A stretch of DNA of 64,000 nt from Siphonodentalium dalli (GCA_032622095.1 CP136064.1:136789954-136853953); one strand, 5' to 3'. Shown: positions 48,781 through 60,408, numbered from the stretch's first letter. Made by a program: numbers and translations. Notes: generated by a model from the letters alone, not told the origin.

Positions 48781-49161
48781 TCCTGCTAGACAAAACAAGT
48801 GTCCACTTAACTGCGGTGAGGTTAGCGTTGCCACCACGGCCGAAATGCAACTACACCACGATTCCACCGGCTAAATACAGTTGGGCCGCGGTGTTATCGC
48901 CATTTGGCATGGTGTAGTTGCCATGGTGTACTTTCATCAAACTGAAAAATAAAAATACAAATCAAAAATCTAACCATGGTGTACATGTACATGCCATTCG
49001 GCCGCGAGGGTAGTTGCCTTTCGGCCACAGTGAATTTGCCGTTTGGCAGCAGTGTACTTGCCGTTCGGCCGCGGTGTTCAACTGCAGTTACAAACTCTGA
49101 CACCGCGGCCAAACGGCAAATACACCACGGTCCCAATGGACACTTGTTTTGTCCAGCGGGG
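48781..49161. mobile_element. TA-flanked MITE with CGGCCGCGGTG minisatellite, 381 bp
   Basis: Ends TCCTGCTAGACAAAACAAGT and (inverted) CCCCGCTGGACAAAACAAGT; TA at 48779-48780 and 49162-49163. The interior repeats a ~24-bp motif, TTGCCGTTCGGCCGCGGTG, in both orientations. It is inverted relative to the copy at 54996-55342. Frames here are repeat translations. Confidence 0.8.
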
Positions 49162-50032
49162 TACATGTACATGCCATGTTTGTTCATCGTTATAAAATTT
49201 CCACATCAGAACAAGGAGGGGGGTTCTGAAAAATAGTTCTGGCACGTATGCTCATTTTTTCCTTTCGACCCTTGTTGGGAACTTCGGACCCACCCAAATT
49301 TGTTTCCGTTTTCGGCAGTTTTTTCCGACCATTTTTTGACACTCCCCTCCTTTTAACACTAAAACAGAGATTTGCAGGAAGAAATTCACTGTAAACAACT
49401 TTATATGAATTTCTCTGCATACTATTTGTCATGGATGTTAACATTGAAATATACGGTATATAGGAACAAGTAATGTTGGGGTCATTTGGCCAAAAACATG
49501 GCTGCCAGCGACAAAAATTTGCAACAAAATACAACACGATAACTGCCTGCAGTCAGTTTAGCAGTTAGAATTACATTATTTTTGTTGGTCCAATCAACTT
49601 CCCACCCGGCCATACCGGTACATGCCTGCAAAAATTTCCTTCCCCCTGCATCAGAACAGGTTAGAGTATCAAACAGTTCTCAGGTTTTATACTGGTGGGA
49701 TATGATTTCTACAGGCATACATGTAGCTAAAGTAGTGAATCATGGCATGATCTACTAGTACCGGTACATATTCTTTTTTTCAAATAAACAAAATTCAATA
49801 ATCAATATTCAAGAAATTTAGACAACTCTTTTACACCAACTGGTGAGCACTATGCCAGGAAGAATGGTTGATCTATTTTTGACCAAAGGATCTAGTAAAG
49901 ATTGATCGGTTGGTTCATTGATGGCTAATGCTGTGAGCATGTTCGACACACATCCAAACTGGACTACATACATGTACCTCATTTTGGCTGATGGGGTCAT
50001 TGTCACAAGGCTCCGGTCACATTCGTACAGGG

Positions 50033-50277
50033 ATGGATCCAGGGATTTTTCGGGGACACCTGTTTTGGGACCATGATATGCCAAAGGCATATCCCTAGCC
50101 CTAGGGCCGTAGGCCCGAGATGGGGGTAGGTATGGGAGGGGGTCGCCCCCTCCCTTAGGTGCAGCATTAAAGATCCCGCATAAGAAAATGCACTGGCTTA
50201 CAAGGTCAAGATAAAGGCCAATGTATTATATTATATATGCGAGGCTCCTTAGATGGGAGACTCTCATTTAATTAAGA
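50033..50277. mobile_element. GGATCCAGGG element, left part of split copy
   Basis: Matches 47631-47870 (GGATCCAGGGATTTTTCGGG, CCATGATATGCCAAAGGCAT, TACAAGGTCAAGATAAAGGC), stops at TTTAATTAAGA and resumes after the Helitron chain at 54091. Confidence 0.75.
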
Positions 50278-51120
50278 CTAGCAGGTTAGCCCGCCACCGG
50301 CGGCGTTTGTTCGAAACATGACATTTTTTTAATTATTTTGTTTTTATTTATATATTTTTTAAATATATCTTAATATTAATTTAATGTTTTTTAAATTTAA
50401 TTTATGTTTTTAATATTAATTTAATGTTTTTTAAATTTAATTTATGTTTTTTTGAATTTTTTAATATTTATTTAATTATTAATTTAATTAAATTCTTTTT
50501 TTTATAATTTAATTGTTTTTTTTATGAAAAATCCCCCCTTCCTAGGAACGACAGACAACGCATTCTTTGTTTTTCAATGAGTTAATTCATGGTACCCGTC
50601 CTAAACTTCCCCGTTATTTAACTCCCCGTGGCCATTGAGCAGCCCCTGACAGAGGTTGTCCACCCTTACGAGATGGTCAATAGAACTCGATGAAATCCCC
50701 CCCCCCCCCCTCCTAGGAACGACAGACAACGCATTCATTGTTTTCCTTTTTTTTTAACACTGATTCCCGGAAACGACTCACATAAGCATGACGTCGAATC
50801 CGGTATTGCATTGAAAACAAACGCGATAACATTGCATTGAATTGCCCGTCATACAGATAAGTAGATAGCGAAAACGACGCTCTTTATATAGACACTTCGG
50901 AAAACTGACGCTCTTTAACTATTAACGCGATTAACCCACGCCATGCCTTTGCAGTGATTTTGAGAGTGGAGAACGCGTGCTCTGAGCTTCTTCAAAACGC
51001 CGCGCCGACGATTCCCGTGGGTTTTTACACTTAGATGGGAAGTTTGAACTCAATCGAGCGAACCGTTTTTGATTCTATGAAGTACACATATATATATACG
51101 AAGTCTCAAAATATATAGTA
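50278..51120 (-). mobile_element. Helitron, copy 1 of a four-element chain
   Basis: Minus-strand 3' end: GCCGCCGGTGGCGGGC, TAACCTG, CTAG then T. The 5' end is TACTATATATTTTGAGACTT, lacking the TCTA seen in its sisters, so slightly truncated. A T-rich stretch fills 50320-50520. Confidence 0.75.
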
Positions 51121-52277
51121 CTAGCAGGTTAGCCCGCCACCGGCGGCTTGTCCGAAACATTGTTTATATTTGTTTTTAATTTTTAGCTCCACGCGTTTCA
51201 ATAAGAAAAAATTGTACCCGGTAGCTCCACCCGTTTCCGAGATCTGGTCTGCGCATGCGCGAAGCTGGCTTCGCACGGGCTCGGCGACCCGATCAAATTT
51301 GTACCCGGCCCAAGATACATTCACATAGCAAATTTCAAGTCGATAGCTCCACCCGTTTCCGATATCTCGTCTGCGCATGCGCTGCACGGGCGTCGCATGG
51401 GCTCGGCGACCCGATAAAATTTGTACCCGGCGCAAGATACATTCACATTGCAATTTTCAAGTCGATAGCTCCACCCGTTTCCGAGATCTGCCTTTTTAAT
51501 CGAGATAAATGCATTTCGTACCCGTCCTAATGTACTATTTCGAGCGATAACAATTGTCAGACTCCCATCGTGAACCTCAACACGAAGTAAACACGTGTTT
51601 CGAGCGATAACATTGCATTGAAGTCAGACTCCCATCGTGGACCCCCAAGACGACGTAAACACGTGTTTGTTCCCGTATAACTCTGGAGACTCTGACTTCA
51701 TATATATATATATAATGACGTTATTAACCGCGGCTGTGCCGTTTGAGCTGATTTTAATGACTGGGAGTGGAGTACGGGTGCTCGGAGCTTCTGGAAAACG
51801 CGTGGACGACATCGTACGTGTATTTTACCTCTAGATGGGAAGTTTGAGCTCAATCTGTCCAGCCGTTGTACTATTTCGAGCGATAACAATTGTCAGACTC
51901 CCATCGTGAACCTCAACACGAAGTAAACACGTGTTTCGAGCGATAACATTGCATTGAAGTCAGACTCCCATCGTGGACCCCCAAGACGACGTAAACACGT
52001 GTTTGTTCCGGTATAACTCTGGAGACTCTGACTTCATATATATATATAATGACGTTATTAACCCCGGCCGTGCCGTTTGAGCTGATTTTGATGAATGGGA
52101 GTGGAGAACGGGTGCTCTGAGCTTTTCTAAACCGCGACCACGGTCGTGTCGGTGAGATTTGACACTTACATAGGAAATTTGATCTCAATCTGTACACGCG
52201 TTTTGGATTCTATGAAGTACACACACACACACACACATACACACATATATACGAAGTCTCAAAATATATAGTATAGA
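51121..52277 (-). mobile_element. Helitron, copy 2, with internal 338-bp duplication
   Basis: 3' end GCCGCCGGTGGCGGGC, TAACCTG, CTAG; 5' start TCTATACTATATATTTTGAG. TATTTCGAGCGATAACAATT to ACTTCATATATATATA appears at 51531 and again at 51869 (period 338). 51220-51500 contains the same CTCCACCCGTTTCCGAGATC modules as 36940-37512. Confidence 0.8.
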
Positions 52278-53554
52278 CTAGCAGGTTAGCCCGCCACTGG
52301 CGGCATTCGTCCCATGGCTTTGTTCGAAAAAGCAATTGCAACAGGTTCCGAGACACTTGTGCAGCAAATTTCGGCAATAGTCAGAAACATGACAATTTAT
52401 TTTTTGTTTTTCAATGAGTTAATTGTGCTTTTTTAATTGAATATTTTGTTTTTAGATTTTACCAGATTTTTTTTGGTTTTTCAAGGAGTTAATTTTGCCT
52501 TTTTAATTTTGTTTTTCAATGAACCCGTCCATGACACTTCCCGTATTTAGCAAGTTTGAGCTCAATCGGTTCGAGTCTATAAAGGACACACACATATATA
52601 TGACACTTCCCGTAGGTAGCAAGTTTGAGCTCAATCGGCATTCCCTGGAATTTCCCAGTCAATATTTAGCAAGTTTGATCTCAATCGGTTCGAGTCTATA
52701 AAGGACACACTCATACCGGTATATATATGACACTTCCCGTAGGTAGCAAGTTTGAGCTCAATCGGCATTCCCTGGAATTTCCCAGTCACCAACGCGGCGT
52801 AATTTTGGTACATATATAGAGACCAATTGTCCATCGGCTGTCATGTGTAGTAAAGATGTCTTATAAGCCGACATTGCCGTGGGGATGCCCGTTCCTACAC
52901 GCGTTTTCGATTCTATGAGTAGATTGGCAGATTCCAGTAGCTTTATAACGGTATCTGGGGAGAAATCTGTTGCTATATTCGTGATTATCTGGGATGATTT
53001 CGGTATATACACGGTACCAAAGGTATATACTGTAAAAACAAAGCGCGCCATCCGTGCTCGCAGGGAATAAATTTCGAGCGATAACGTTTGCGTAAATACG
53101 AAATTGTGAGTGTTGGTTTGTAACCGGGATTTCTGAGAAGCATTATGCCTATAACTACCCCCCTAAGCCCTGACCTAAGTGTCATACATACTAACAATGA
53201 TGTTGTAAGAGCTCCAATAAATCTCCCCGCATAGGCAAGCACTCAATGTTCCCGTATAACTCTGCAGATGCCAATAACGTTGAATGGGAAAGAGACGCTC
53301 TTTATAGAGATGCGTCAAAAACAAACGCTCATTAAATAATCACTTGGTTAACCCACGCCGTGCCTTTGCGGTGATTTGAGATTGGAGAACGGGTGCTCTG
53401 AGCTTCTCTAAACCGCGACCACGGTCGTGTCGGTGGGATTTTACACTTACATAGGAAGTTTGAGCTCAATATGTACACGCGTTTTGGATTCTATGAAGTA
53501 CCCACACACACACACACACATATATATACGAAGTCTCAAAATATATAGTATAGA
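52278..53554 (-). mobile_element. Helitron, copy 3
   Basis: 3' end GCCGCCAGTGGCGGGC, TAACCTG, CTAG directly followed by the TC of copy 2; 5' start TCTATACTATATATTTTGAG. The interior repeats GTAGCAAGTTTGAGCTCAAT four times (52550-52780). It shares 3'-proximal sequence with the Helitron ending at 1600 (GCTTTGTTCGAAAAAGCAAT). Confidence 0.8.
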
Positions 53555-54090
53555 CTAGCCGATGAGCCCGACGTTGTCCGGGCTATCCAAAAACCAAATT
53601 TCAACCGATAAAATTCGTATCCGGGGCAAGATACATTCACATAGCAAATTTAAAGTCGATAGCTCCACCTGTTTCTGAGATCTCGCCTGCGCATGCGCGA
53701 AGCTGGCGTCGCACGTGCTCGGCGACCCGATAAAATTCGTATCCGGGGCAAGATACATTCACATACCAAATTTCAAGTCGATAGCTCCACCCGTTTCCGA
53801 GATCTCGTCTGCGCATGCGCGAAGCTGGCGTCGCACGGGCTCGGCGACAAAATTCGTATCCGGGGCAAGATACATTCACATACCAAATTTCAAGTCGATA
53901 GTTCCACCCGTTTCCGAGATCTCGTCTGCGCATGCGCTGCACGGGCTCGCCAATACGACAACGTCCACCGCCTGGTCAAACTACACACACGTACCAAGTT
54001 TCGTCCCGATCGGTCGAGAATCGTAGATTTGTATAAATGACAAACAAACATACAGACAAACATACAGAGGTCTTCAAAATATATATGAGA
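53555..54090 (-). mobile_element. Helitron, copy 4
   Basis: 5' start TCTCATATATATTTTGAAGA, 3' end AGCCCGGACAACGTCGGGCT, CATCGG, CTAG, abutting the TC of copy 3. Four ~120-bp modules fill the interior. It is a close relative of 36940-37512. Confidence 0.8.
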
Positions 54091-54379
54091 TAGACAATGC
54101 ATTGGCACAGGATTTTTGCAAAATTTCAAGAAGCCCCAGTCATGAAAGGTTTAAAATATTTCTCACTGGACACTTGATTAAGCAAATAAAGGCTCTATAT
54201 CAACTGTATATTGATGATTTGCATTGCATGTTGTTGAATATAATAGAAGATTTCCTTCAAAATATAGAAAATTCAGCTTTAATAAAACTATCCACTTGCA
54301 ATTTGGGGACATTTAGGCCACCAGAGTTTGGGCGCCCAAACCTGTAACAGGTATCAAAAGAGCCCTGGATCCTTTCCTG
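54091..54379. mobile_element. GGATCCAGGG element, right part of split copy
   Basis: Resumes with ACAATGCATTGGCACAGGAT, where the uninterrupted copy at 47874 has GAGAATGCATTGGCACAGG. Ends GAGCCCTGGATCCTTTCCTG. Confidence 0.75.
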
Positions 54380-54786
54380 CATTCGTAGCCAGCTTTTTAA
54401 ATCGATCACAAATGTAGCCAGCTTTTCTACGGTGATCACAATTGTAGCCAGTTTTTCATATTCATGCGAGCCTCAATGAACAAGATTAGGTTAGTCCCAT
54501 TTTTCTAAGTTCATGAATGAAAAACAACATAAATTTTAATTTGATATTAGTTCATCTAATAACCTGAGGTTTCCGATCAATGTCGTTAGATGCTCGAATT
54601 ATATTCCAATATAAGTTCATAAACGAAGTCAGTTTTGGAGCATGACGTCGATATTTTAGTCACGAATGCGATGACGTCATATTTCGCGCCATATAAAGCA
54701 TGGAATTAGAAAAGCTGGCTACGAATGTGATCGCCGGCGAAAAGCTGGCTACATTTGTGATCGATTTAAAAAGCTGGCTACGAATG
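54380..54786. mobile_element. TIR MITE (CATTCGTAGCCAGC), 407 bp
   Basis: Arms of about 75 bp: CATTCGTAGCCAGCTTTTTA, then ATCGATCACAAATGTAGCCA, inverted at 54710-54786. Each arm holds two to three copies of a ~30-bp TGTAGCCAGCTTTT motif. It adjoins the previous element exactly. No certain TSD. Confidence 0.75.
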
Positions 54787-54842
54787 TGACCGAAGCCTTG
54801 TGACAATGACCCCATCGGCCTCATTTTGTCTATCATAGGCTA

Positions 54843-55395
54843 GCCTGATTGAGCACATTTTTAATGTAATTTTAATAATTTACACATCTATATTGGGCAT
54901 AACAGTACCACGAGTTAACTGTTTTTTGTAGATGGGATAGTGGCACACACAACTAATGAACGTCAATTCTATGCACTTTTTCGTGGTATACAGTACCCCG
55001 CTGGACAAAAACAAATCTCCATTGGCACCGTGGTGTATTTGCCGTACAACTGCAGTTGAGCACCGTGGCCGAACGGCAAGTACCGGTACACTGCGACCAA
55101 ACGGCAAGTTACATGTAACTGCGACCGAAAGGCAACTACCCTCGCGGTCAAATGGCATGTACATCGTGGTTAGATTTCTGGTTTGATGAAAGTACACCGT
55201 GGCAACTACACCATGCCGAATGGCAATTACACCGCGGCCCAACTGTAGTTAGACGGTGAAGCTGCAGTGTAGTTGCATTTCGGCCTCGGTGGCAACGCTA
55301 ACTGCACCGCAGTTATGTGGACACTTGTCTTGTCCAGCAGGGTACCAGAAAGTGGTAGACATGTAATTCACATTAAAAATGAAGCTCAATCAGGC
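54843..55395. mobile_element. TA-flanked MITE (GCCTGATTGAGC), host of a nested MITE
   Basis: Ends GCCTGATTGAGCACATTTTT and its inverse AAAAATGAAGCTCAATCAGGC, TA at 54841-54842 and 55396-55397. The interior is largely the 54996-55342 insertion. Confidence 0.75.
54996..55342. mobile_element. Nested TA-flanked MITE with CGGCCGCGGTG minisatellite, 347 bp
   Basis: Ends CCCCGCTGGACAAAAACAA and CTTGTCTTGTCCAGCAGGG, TA at 54994-54995 and 55343-55344. Same family as 48781-49161, opposite orientation. Confidence 0.8.
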
Positions 55396-55397
55396 TA

Positions 55398-56009
55398 CTG
55401 TATCATCCAACTATAAAAGACAAAACGAGCTACATAGCCTGTTCTAGACGTGTGCACGACTTGGCGAAGTTAGGAGTCTTAATTTTCAACACACAGTTGC
55501 TTCGATCAACGTATTTAGAGCTTTTAGAAGTTTTAGTATCGCAATGCTATTTGTGCATAGACAATTTTGTTTTTATTATTATTGTCACCTAGTCGGCACT
55601 GACGGCACAGTATGGTATTAGAAACGATGGCGCCTAATGGCATACCGATCTATTTCATCCGATTTTGCGAGAATCCATACAATATTTCACGAGAATACAG
55701 GGTAAATTGCGAGAATATTTACGAGAATCTAGATTTGGATTCTCGCCGAAATATTATAAAGCACTGCGGTTTATGTTTTCAAAATGAGAGATAATTCTAA
55801 GATGCCAGTTATTTCTTTAAGTATCACTTTTACGAAATAACGGCCATGTCTAAAGAGTTACTCAAAACTGCGATGACACATGGCTTATTTTATACGTGAT
55901 ACCGGTACTGTATGTGCATAGAAACGGGAGCTCTTAGAAGGGGTCCGACTAGTCAACTAGTAGTCGATTACCGTACAGGTCTCTGAATTTGCAGTTATTT
56001 TGTGTCGTT
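55398..56009. other. Unassigned stretch
   Basis: A 60-codon plus frame (55612-55794; ends KHCGLCFQNER) has protein-like composition, but there is no splice site, homology or Kozak support. No repeats were recognised. Confidence 0.35.
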
Positions 56010-56600
56010 AGTGAATGTTCAGATGACCATGATACAATCGTACTTGTGGCGGCATCGGGGCCTGACAAAATTATGGATAGTTTATTGATAGATACCGGTA
56101 CCAGTAGATTGCGGGGTCGTCGTACATGATGATATTATAGGTTATTCGTAAGCATGTAATTGACTACTCTGTGATCTTTCCAGCCACTATTTTTACGTAC
56201 CGGTACACATGTAACAGAACAAGAGAGAGAAGTGCGGTAGTCGCACCGAAAGTCGGCAGCACCCAGAATCCCAAGCCAGTCACACATCCAAGTACTAACC
56301 GGCCTCGACGTTGCTTTAAACTTCGGTTATCACACAAAGCTTCTAACGACCGTGACCAAGCAATCTAGACCTCTCGAGCAGAGAAGTCATCGGTCTTCTA
56401 CATATACAATGCGACAGCTACACACACAACTGCGATTACATTGCAAGTGGAAGTACCCAAGGATAAGCGACGATTTTGAATCTAAAATCAAACAGTGCTT
56501 GATATTATTGATATTATTTTTTTACTTGCGATTTTGACGTGAGCTACTTCCTACGATGGAAATTCTTCCACTTACGATTGAATCATGGTCGCCTTTAAAT
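56010..56600. mobile_element. TIR MITE copy carrying a 5S-derived insertion
   Basis: Left GTTCAGATGACCATGATACA and right (inverted) GGCGACCATGATTCAATCGT. It aligns with 56603-56973 except for about 220 extra bases (about 56205-56425), which hold the 5S-like sequence. ACACA words border the insert. Confidence 0.65.
56249..56371 (-). pseudogene. 5S-rRNA-derived sequence (SINE3-like head or 5S pseudogene)
   Basis: On the minus strand a ~120-nt stretch follows the 5S rRNA order: GTCTAG near the start, CCGAAGTTTAAAGCAACGTC, GGCCGGTTAGTACTTGGATG, GTGACTGGCTTGGGATTCTG and GGTGCTGCC. The internal promoter C-box region (GGTTAGTACTTGGATG) is intact. The first third is much diverged. Known 5S-derived SINEs (SINE3) would explain insertion into a MITE; a processed 5S pseudogene is the alternative. 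It is too diverged to be a working 5S gene. Confidence 0.8.
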
Positions 56601-56602
56601 AG

Positions 56603-56973
56603 TGTACGTTCAGACGACCATGATTCAATCGTAAGTGGAGGAATCGAGCCCGACGAGATCGTGGATAGTTTGTTCAGACGATTGTGATGTCGCGTACATT
56701 ATATCATAGGTTGTTCCTAAAGCATGCGATTGACTACCCTATGGTCATTTCCAACTACGATTTTTACGTACACACGACTGCGATTACGCCGCAAGTGGAG
56801 ATAACCAAAAATACGCCACAATTTCGCATCTAAAATCAAACAGATCTTGATATTATATTATCACCTACGATTCTGATGTGGGCATGCGCAGTCCAGCTAC
56901 CAGTTACTTCCTACAGCGGAAATCTGTCCATTTACGATTGTAATTTGTATCGTGGTCGTCTAAACGTACACTT
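56603..56973. mobile_element. TIR MITE, uninterrupted copy, ~370 bp
   Basis: GTACGTTCAGACGACCATGA and (inverted) GTACGTTTAGACGACCACGA termini, inner CAATCGTAAGTGGA inverted blocks, and a central ACGACTGCGATTACGCCGCA. It lies directly beside its sister copy. Confidence 0.75.
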
Positions 56974-58157
56974 AATGTTTACTTAGTGCAATGATTCATT
57001 GATTGTTGTTGGCATCTAATCAATGGTTGCTGAATGAATATCAGCAAAGAAAGATCACCATATGGAACTGCGAACAGAATCATGAGAATGACAATACCAC
57101 ATGACATGGTCAATGATGCGTTGATGGTGCATCGAATTTTCCAAGTTTTTCTGTTGTGTTTTCATTTGCAAAATTGTCATCACGTTAAAAGTATCTATGC
57201 TTAGAATAATGGAGTTCACAAGCATGAACACATAGCTTACCTGCTTTTCTCAGTTGTTGTGTTCAGTTTATGCTGATATTCCTATCACATAACTTGCATA
57301 TTCTTCGACGTCGTGTTAGCGAAATAAAATTATTTCTGTGGCAGGACTATTTGTGTATTGTGATTGCGTATTAATCTATAGCACAAACTCACATCTCTTC
57401 GTCCGTTGTTGTTAGAAATACAACAATTTATAACATTATCAAAACTTAATATAATTAAATATATAGTTTGTTTCATACAATTGCAGAATATTATGGGTTT
57501 AAATGACCAATACGGTTGGAACTATATGTTATCTTCCAATATTATTTATCGATTTTATTTTTAGATTTTATCGCTGAACTTGGAGCACTCAATCGAAACA
57601 AGTTATAGTTAGCACTGGTTAGCCTGGCCTAGGTTTGTCTGCGTCAAACTTTATGAATATTGCATCAATCTTTCAGGCTAAAGTACCGATAGAAAATTGA
57701 AGATATTCTGTACATGTGCAACCATGCGGCTGGAATTGATTTTCTGGGCAAATGTTTAAAAAAAAATTTGTTAATTTGTAAACAAAACTTTTTCATGCAA
57801 TTTAATTCACGCTTTGTTTGAAGTTTTATTTGTTTCCAATTATAATCAAATATAGTGAATATACCTGTTAGAAATGCATTATAAACAAGCTACTCGCCCT
57901 TATAAATATTAAACAAAAGACATCAATGATTGTATGACGTTTATATAAATATGAGAATGTTGCACATCGACTGATTTGTGTTGACAGCCGATTACGACAA
58001 TAATGCTTTAGGCCCACCGATCTACTGTGCGACATTCGTGCTATCCAAAATTCAAAATCCAAGGGTCGTATTACTTAAAAATTGGTGACGTCACAAAATC
58101 AGATATAGCCTATATACGACCCAAAGCGTCTTTGGTTCGTTATAAATATAAATAATA
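56974..58157. other. Unassigned AT-rich stretch
   Basis: No repeat copy or splice-supported exon was recognised. The GTGACGTCAC palindrome at 58086 resembles the loop of the 40036-40108 hairpin. Confidence 0.4.
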
Positions 58158-58295
58158 AACGGCGGATTCAACGTGGTCATGGGTTTTGACCGAGATAAAA
58201 ATTCAGCAAACTCCCCATGAACCCCTTCGGGGTTCATGCAATTTGCTGAATTTTTCTCGCGGTCAAAATCCCATGAACACATTGAAACCGCCGTT
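58158..58295. repeat. Long hairpin, ~65-bp arms with CCCCTTCGGGG loop
   Basis: AACGGCGGATTCAACGTGGT...AAAAATTCAGCAAA pairs with TTTGCTGAATTTTT...ATTGAAACCGCCGTT with few mismatches. The centre is GAACCCCTTCGGGGTTC, a UUCG-type tetraloop if transcribed. Confidence 0.85.
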
Positions 58296-58387
58296 CATTT
58301 CTTATGTATATTACGTGATGTCATTGATGAACAATGGGGAGCCTCGCCCTGAGTTATATTCCTAATAGGTGTATTACCGCATATTAT

Positions 58388-59070
58388 GTTAAAGGGACAC
58401 GATGCATTCTGTGTGAATATTAAAGGGAGACAATGCGCTCGCAATGCGTGAATGTCAAAGAGACGGCACTCTCGTCATGATAATGTTAAAGCGACACGAG
58501 GTACTCATAAGGAAACTCGGCACTCACTTTGGATGAATGTTAAAGGGACACACGGCACTCGCAGTGGGTGCAAGTTAAAAGGACACACAACAAAATTTTA
58601 AACTTCAAAATTTCAAAAAAAGATTAAACACTTACAAAACTTAAATTTTTTCAAAAATAAAAAAAAATGTTAAAACTTAAAAACAAAATTCCTAAATTGA
58701 AAATAAATTGTAATTTTACAAATGTTTTTTGTCTTTTTTCTAAAAAAATTTCAAAAATTGAAATGTTCAAAAATTAAATAAAATTAATCATAACAAATTT
58801 AATTTCAAAAAACTTCAAAATTATTTCCAAAAAAAATAAACTTCAAATATTTCAATTTTTAAAAAATCTTTCAAATTGTTCACGAATTAAGATAACATTA
58901 TAATAAAGATAAAGATATATATATATATATATATAACGACGACGGGAATAACATTTTGATGAAGTTTATTGAAATTTAATCATTGTCTGAATCTTCGACC
59001 GTTAGATTTATTTCTTGGAGTTTCTTGAATTTTCTCATCACTTCATCCGCATCCCATTCATTATTATATC
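58388..59070 (+). repeat. Left arm of inverted-repeat element with TTAAAGGGACAC motif array
   Basis: Five to six copies of GAATGTTAAAGGGACACNNGGCACTC lead into an AT-rich block and then AACATTTTGATGAAGTTTAT and CATCACTTCATCCGCATCCC. The inverse follows at 59815-60408, with an extra motif unit in the left arm. Confidence 0.8.
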
Positions 59071-59402
59071 CACTCGGCACTGTGGATAAATGTTAAAAGG
59101 ACACAGAACTTAATTTTAAACTTACAAAACTTTATTTTTTTCTCCAAAAATAAAACAAATGTTAAAACTTTAAAACTTTAAAACTTAAATTTTTGTTTTT
59201 TTATTTTTCAAAAATAAAAAAAAGAAGAAAAAAAACGTACGATTAACGCGGCGGGTGTATACGAAACCATATTCTCTCTTCTTTTCGCTGATATAAGGGC
59301 GATCGTTCTTCCAATAATTCGAGATAATGCACGGCTGCCATTTATGCAGAAATATCTTATCGACGAACTACAATCTACAAAGACATAAGAATAGTAAACA
59401 CG

Positions 59403-59856
59403 GAGTTATTTCAGGATCGAAGAAAGATATATTCGGGTGACACGAAGATGCTGCGTATAACCGAGAAACGGTTCTAGATTCGGACGAAGATGAACGGGAA
59501 ACGTTATCAGATTCGGAGGATGATACTGTCGCCGGTAGTAGAGCGGTAATCGGCCGTCAGAAAGCTGCGCGAAAAGTATGTTGAAACGCGTCAACGATGA
59601 TGTGGAAGCGGCGTAAGTGTGGTCTGATAAGGTTGATCAACTGATGGAAGAAGAGAGCATGTCGGAAGAAAAGGCTGAGGAAAAAGCTCAACGAGAATGC
59701 ATCAACACAGAGTTTGATCTCTTTCTCAATATTTACAGACGGTTGATAGAATACTAGCATCGATTGAAAACATCCCCCATACATAACACTATCATGAAGA
59801 AAATGGTCAAATAATAATGAATGGGTTGCGGATGAAGCGATGAGAAATGATTAAAT
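59403..59856 (+). pseudogene. Decayed acidic, helical reading frame (unknown protein)
   Basis: Plus-strand pieces in more than one frame are plainly protein-like: DSDEDERETLSDSEDDTVAG then GRQKAARKV, then KVDQLMEEESMSEEKAEEKA, FDLFLNIYRRLIEY and TSPIHNTIMKKMVK. Several stops and at least one frameshift separate them. Charged, coiled proteins of this style occur in Polinton-like elements and large DNA transposons, but I cannot name a family. Its 3' end runs into the right arm, as expected for an element-encoded gene. Confidence 0.5.
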
Positions 59857-60408
59857 TCATATAAACTTCATCAAAATGTTATATATTCATATTTGGGTGG
59901 GAGAGAAGATATACGACAGATACTTATTGATAAAAGGTACATTAAGAGCCCGAAAATTTGAAGTTTTAAAATTGTGAACAATTTGAAAGATTTAAAACAT
60001 TTAGAAATATTATAATTTTTTTGTTTTTTGGAAATAATTTTGAAGTTTTTGGAAATTAAATTTTTTTTTTTAATTTTTTAATTTTTGAACATTTAAATTT
60101 TGTTTCAATTTTTGAAATTTGTTCAAGTTTTTAAAGTTTTCAATTTTTTTTTTTATTTTTGAAATAATTTAAGTTTTGTAAGTGTTTAATCTTTTTTGGA
60201 AATTTTGAAGTTTAAAATTTTGTTCTGTGTCCTTTTATCTTGCACCCACTGCGAGTGCCGTGTGTCCCTTTAACATTCATCCAAAGTGAGTGCCGAGTGT
60301 CTCTTTAAAATTCATTTATGAGTACCTCGTGTCGCTTTAACATTATCATATCGAAAGTGCCGTCCCTTTAACATTCACGCATTGCCAGCGCATTGTCTCT
60401 CTTTAATA
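59815..60408 (-). repeat. Right arm of inverted-repeat element
   Basis: Inverse of 58388-59070; ends TTTAACATTCACGCATTGCC and ATTGTCTCTCTTTAATATG. It directly abuts the right arm of the larger inverted duplication. Confidence 0.8.

Noticed and set aside
48424-49236. Several frames of 86-147 codons on both strands
   Set aside because: They cover the CGGCCGCGGTG MITE and C/G tracts and are open in several frames at once.
52560-52720. tRNA B-box-like GGTTCGAGTC words
   Set aside because: They are part of a repeated TCAATCGGTTCGAGTCTATA module with no A box or cloverleaf.
50278-54090. Non-LTR retroposon/SINE interpretation of the TAGCAGG...AAAATATATA elements
   Set aside because: No poly(A) tail or TSD; the opposite strand gives TC start, 3' hairpin, CTAG end and A^T insertion, which fit Helitrons better.
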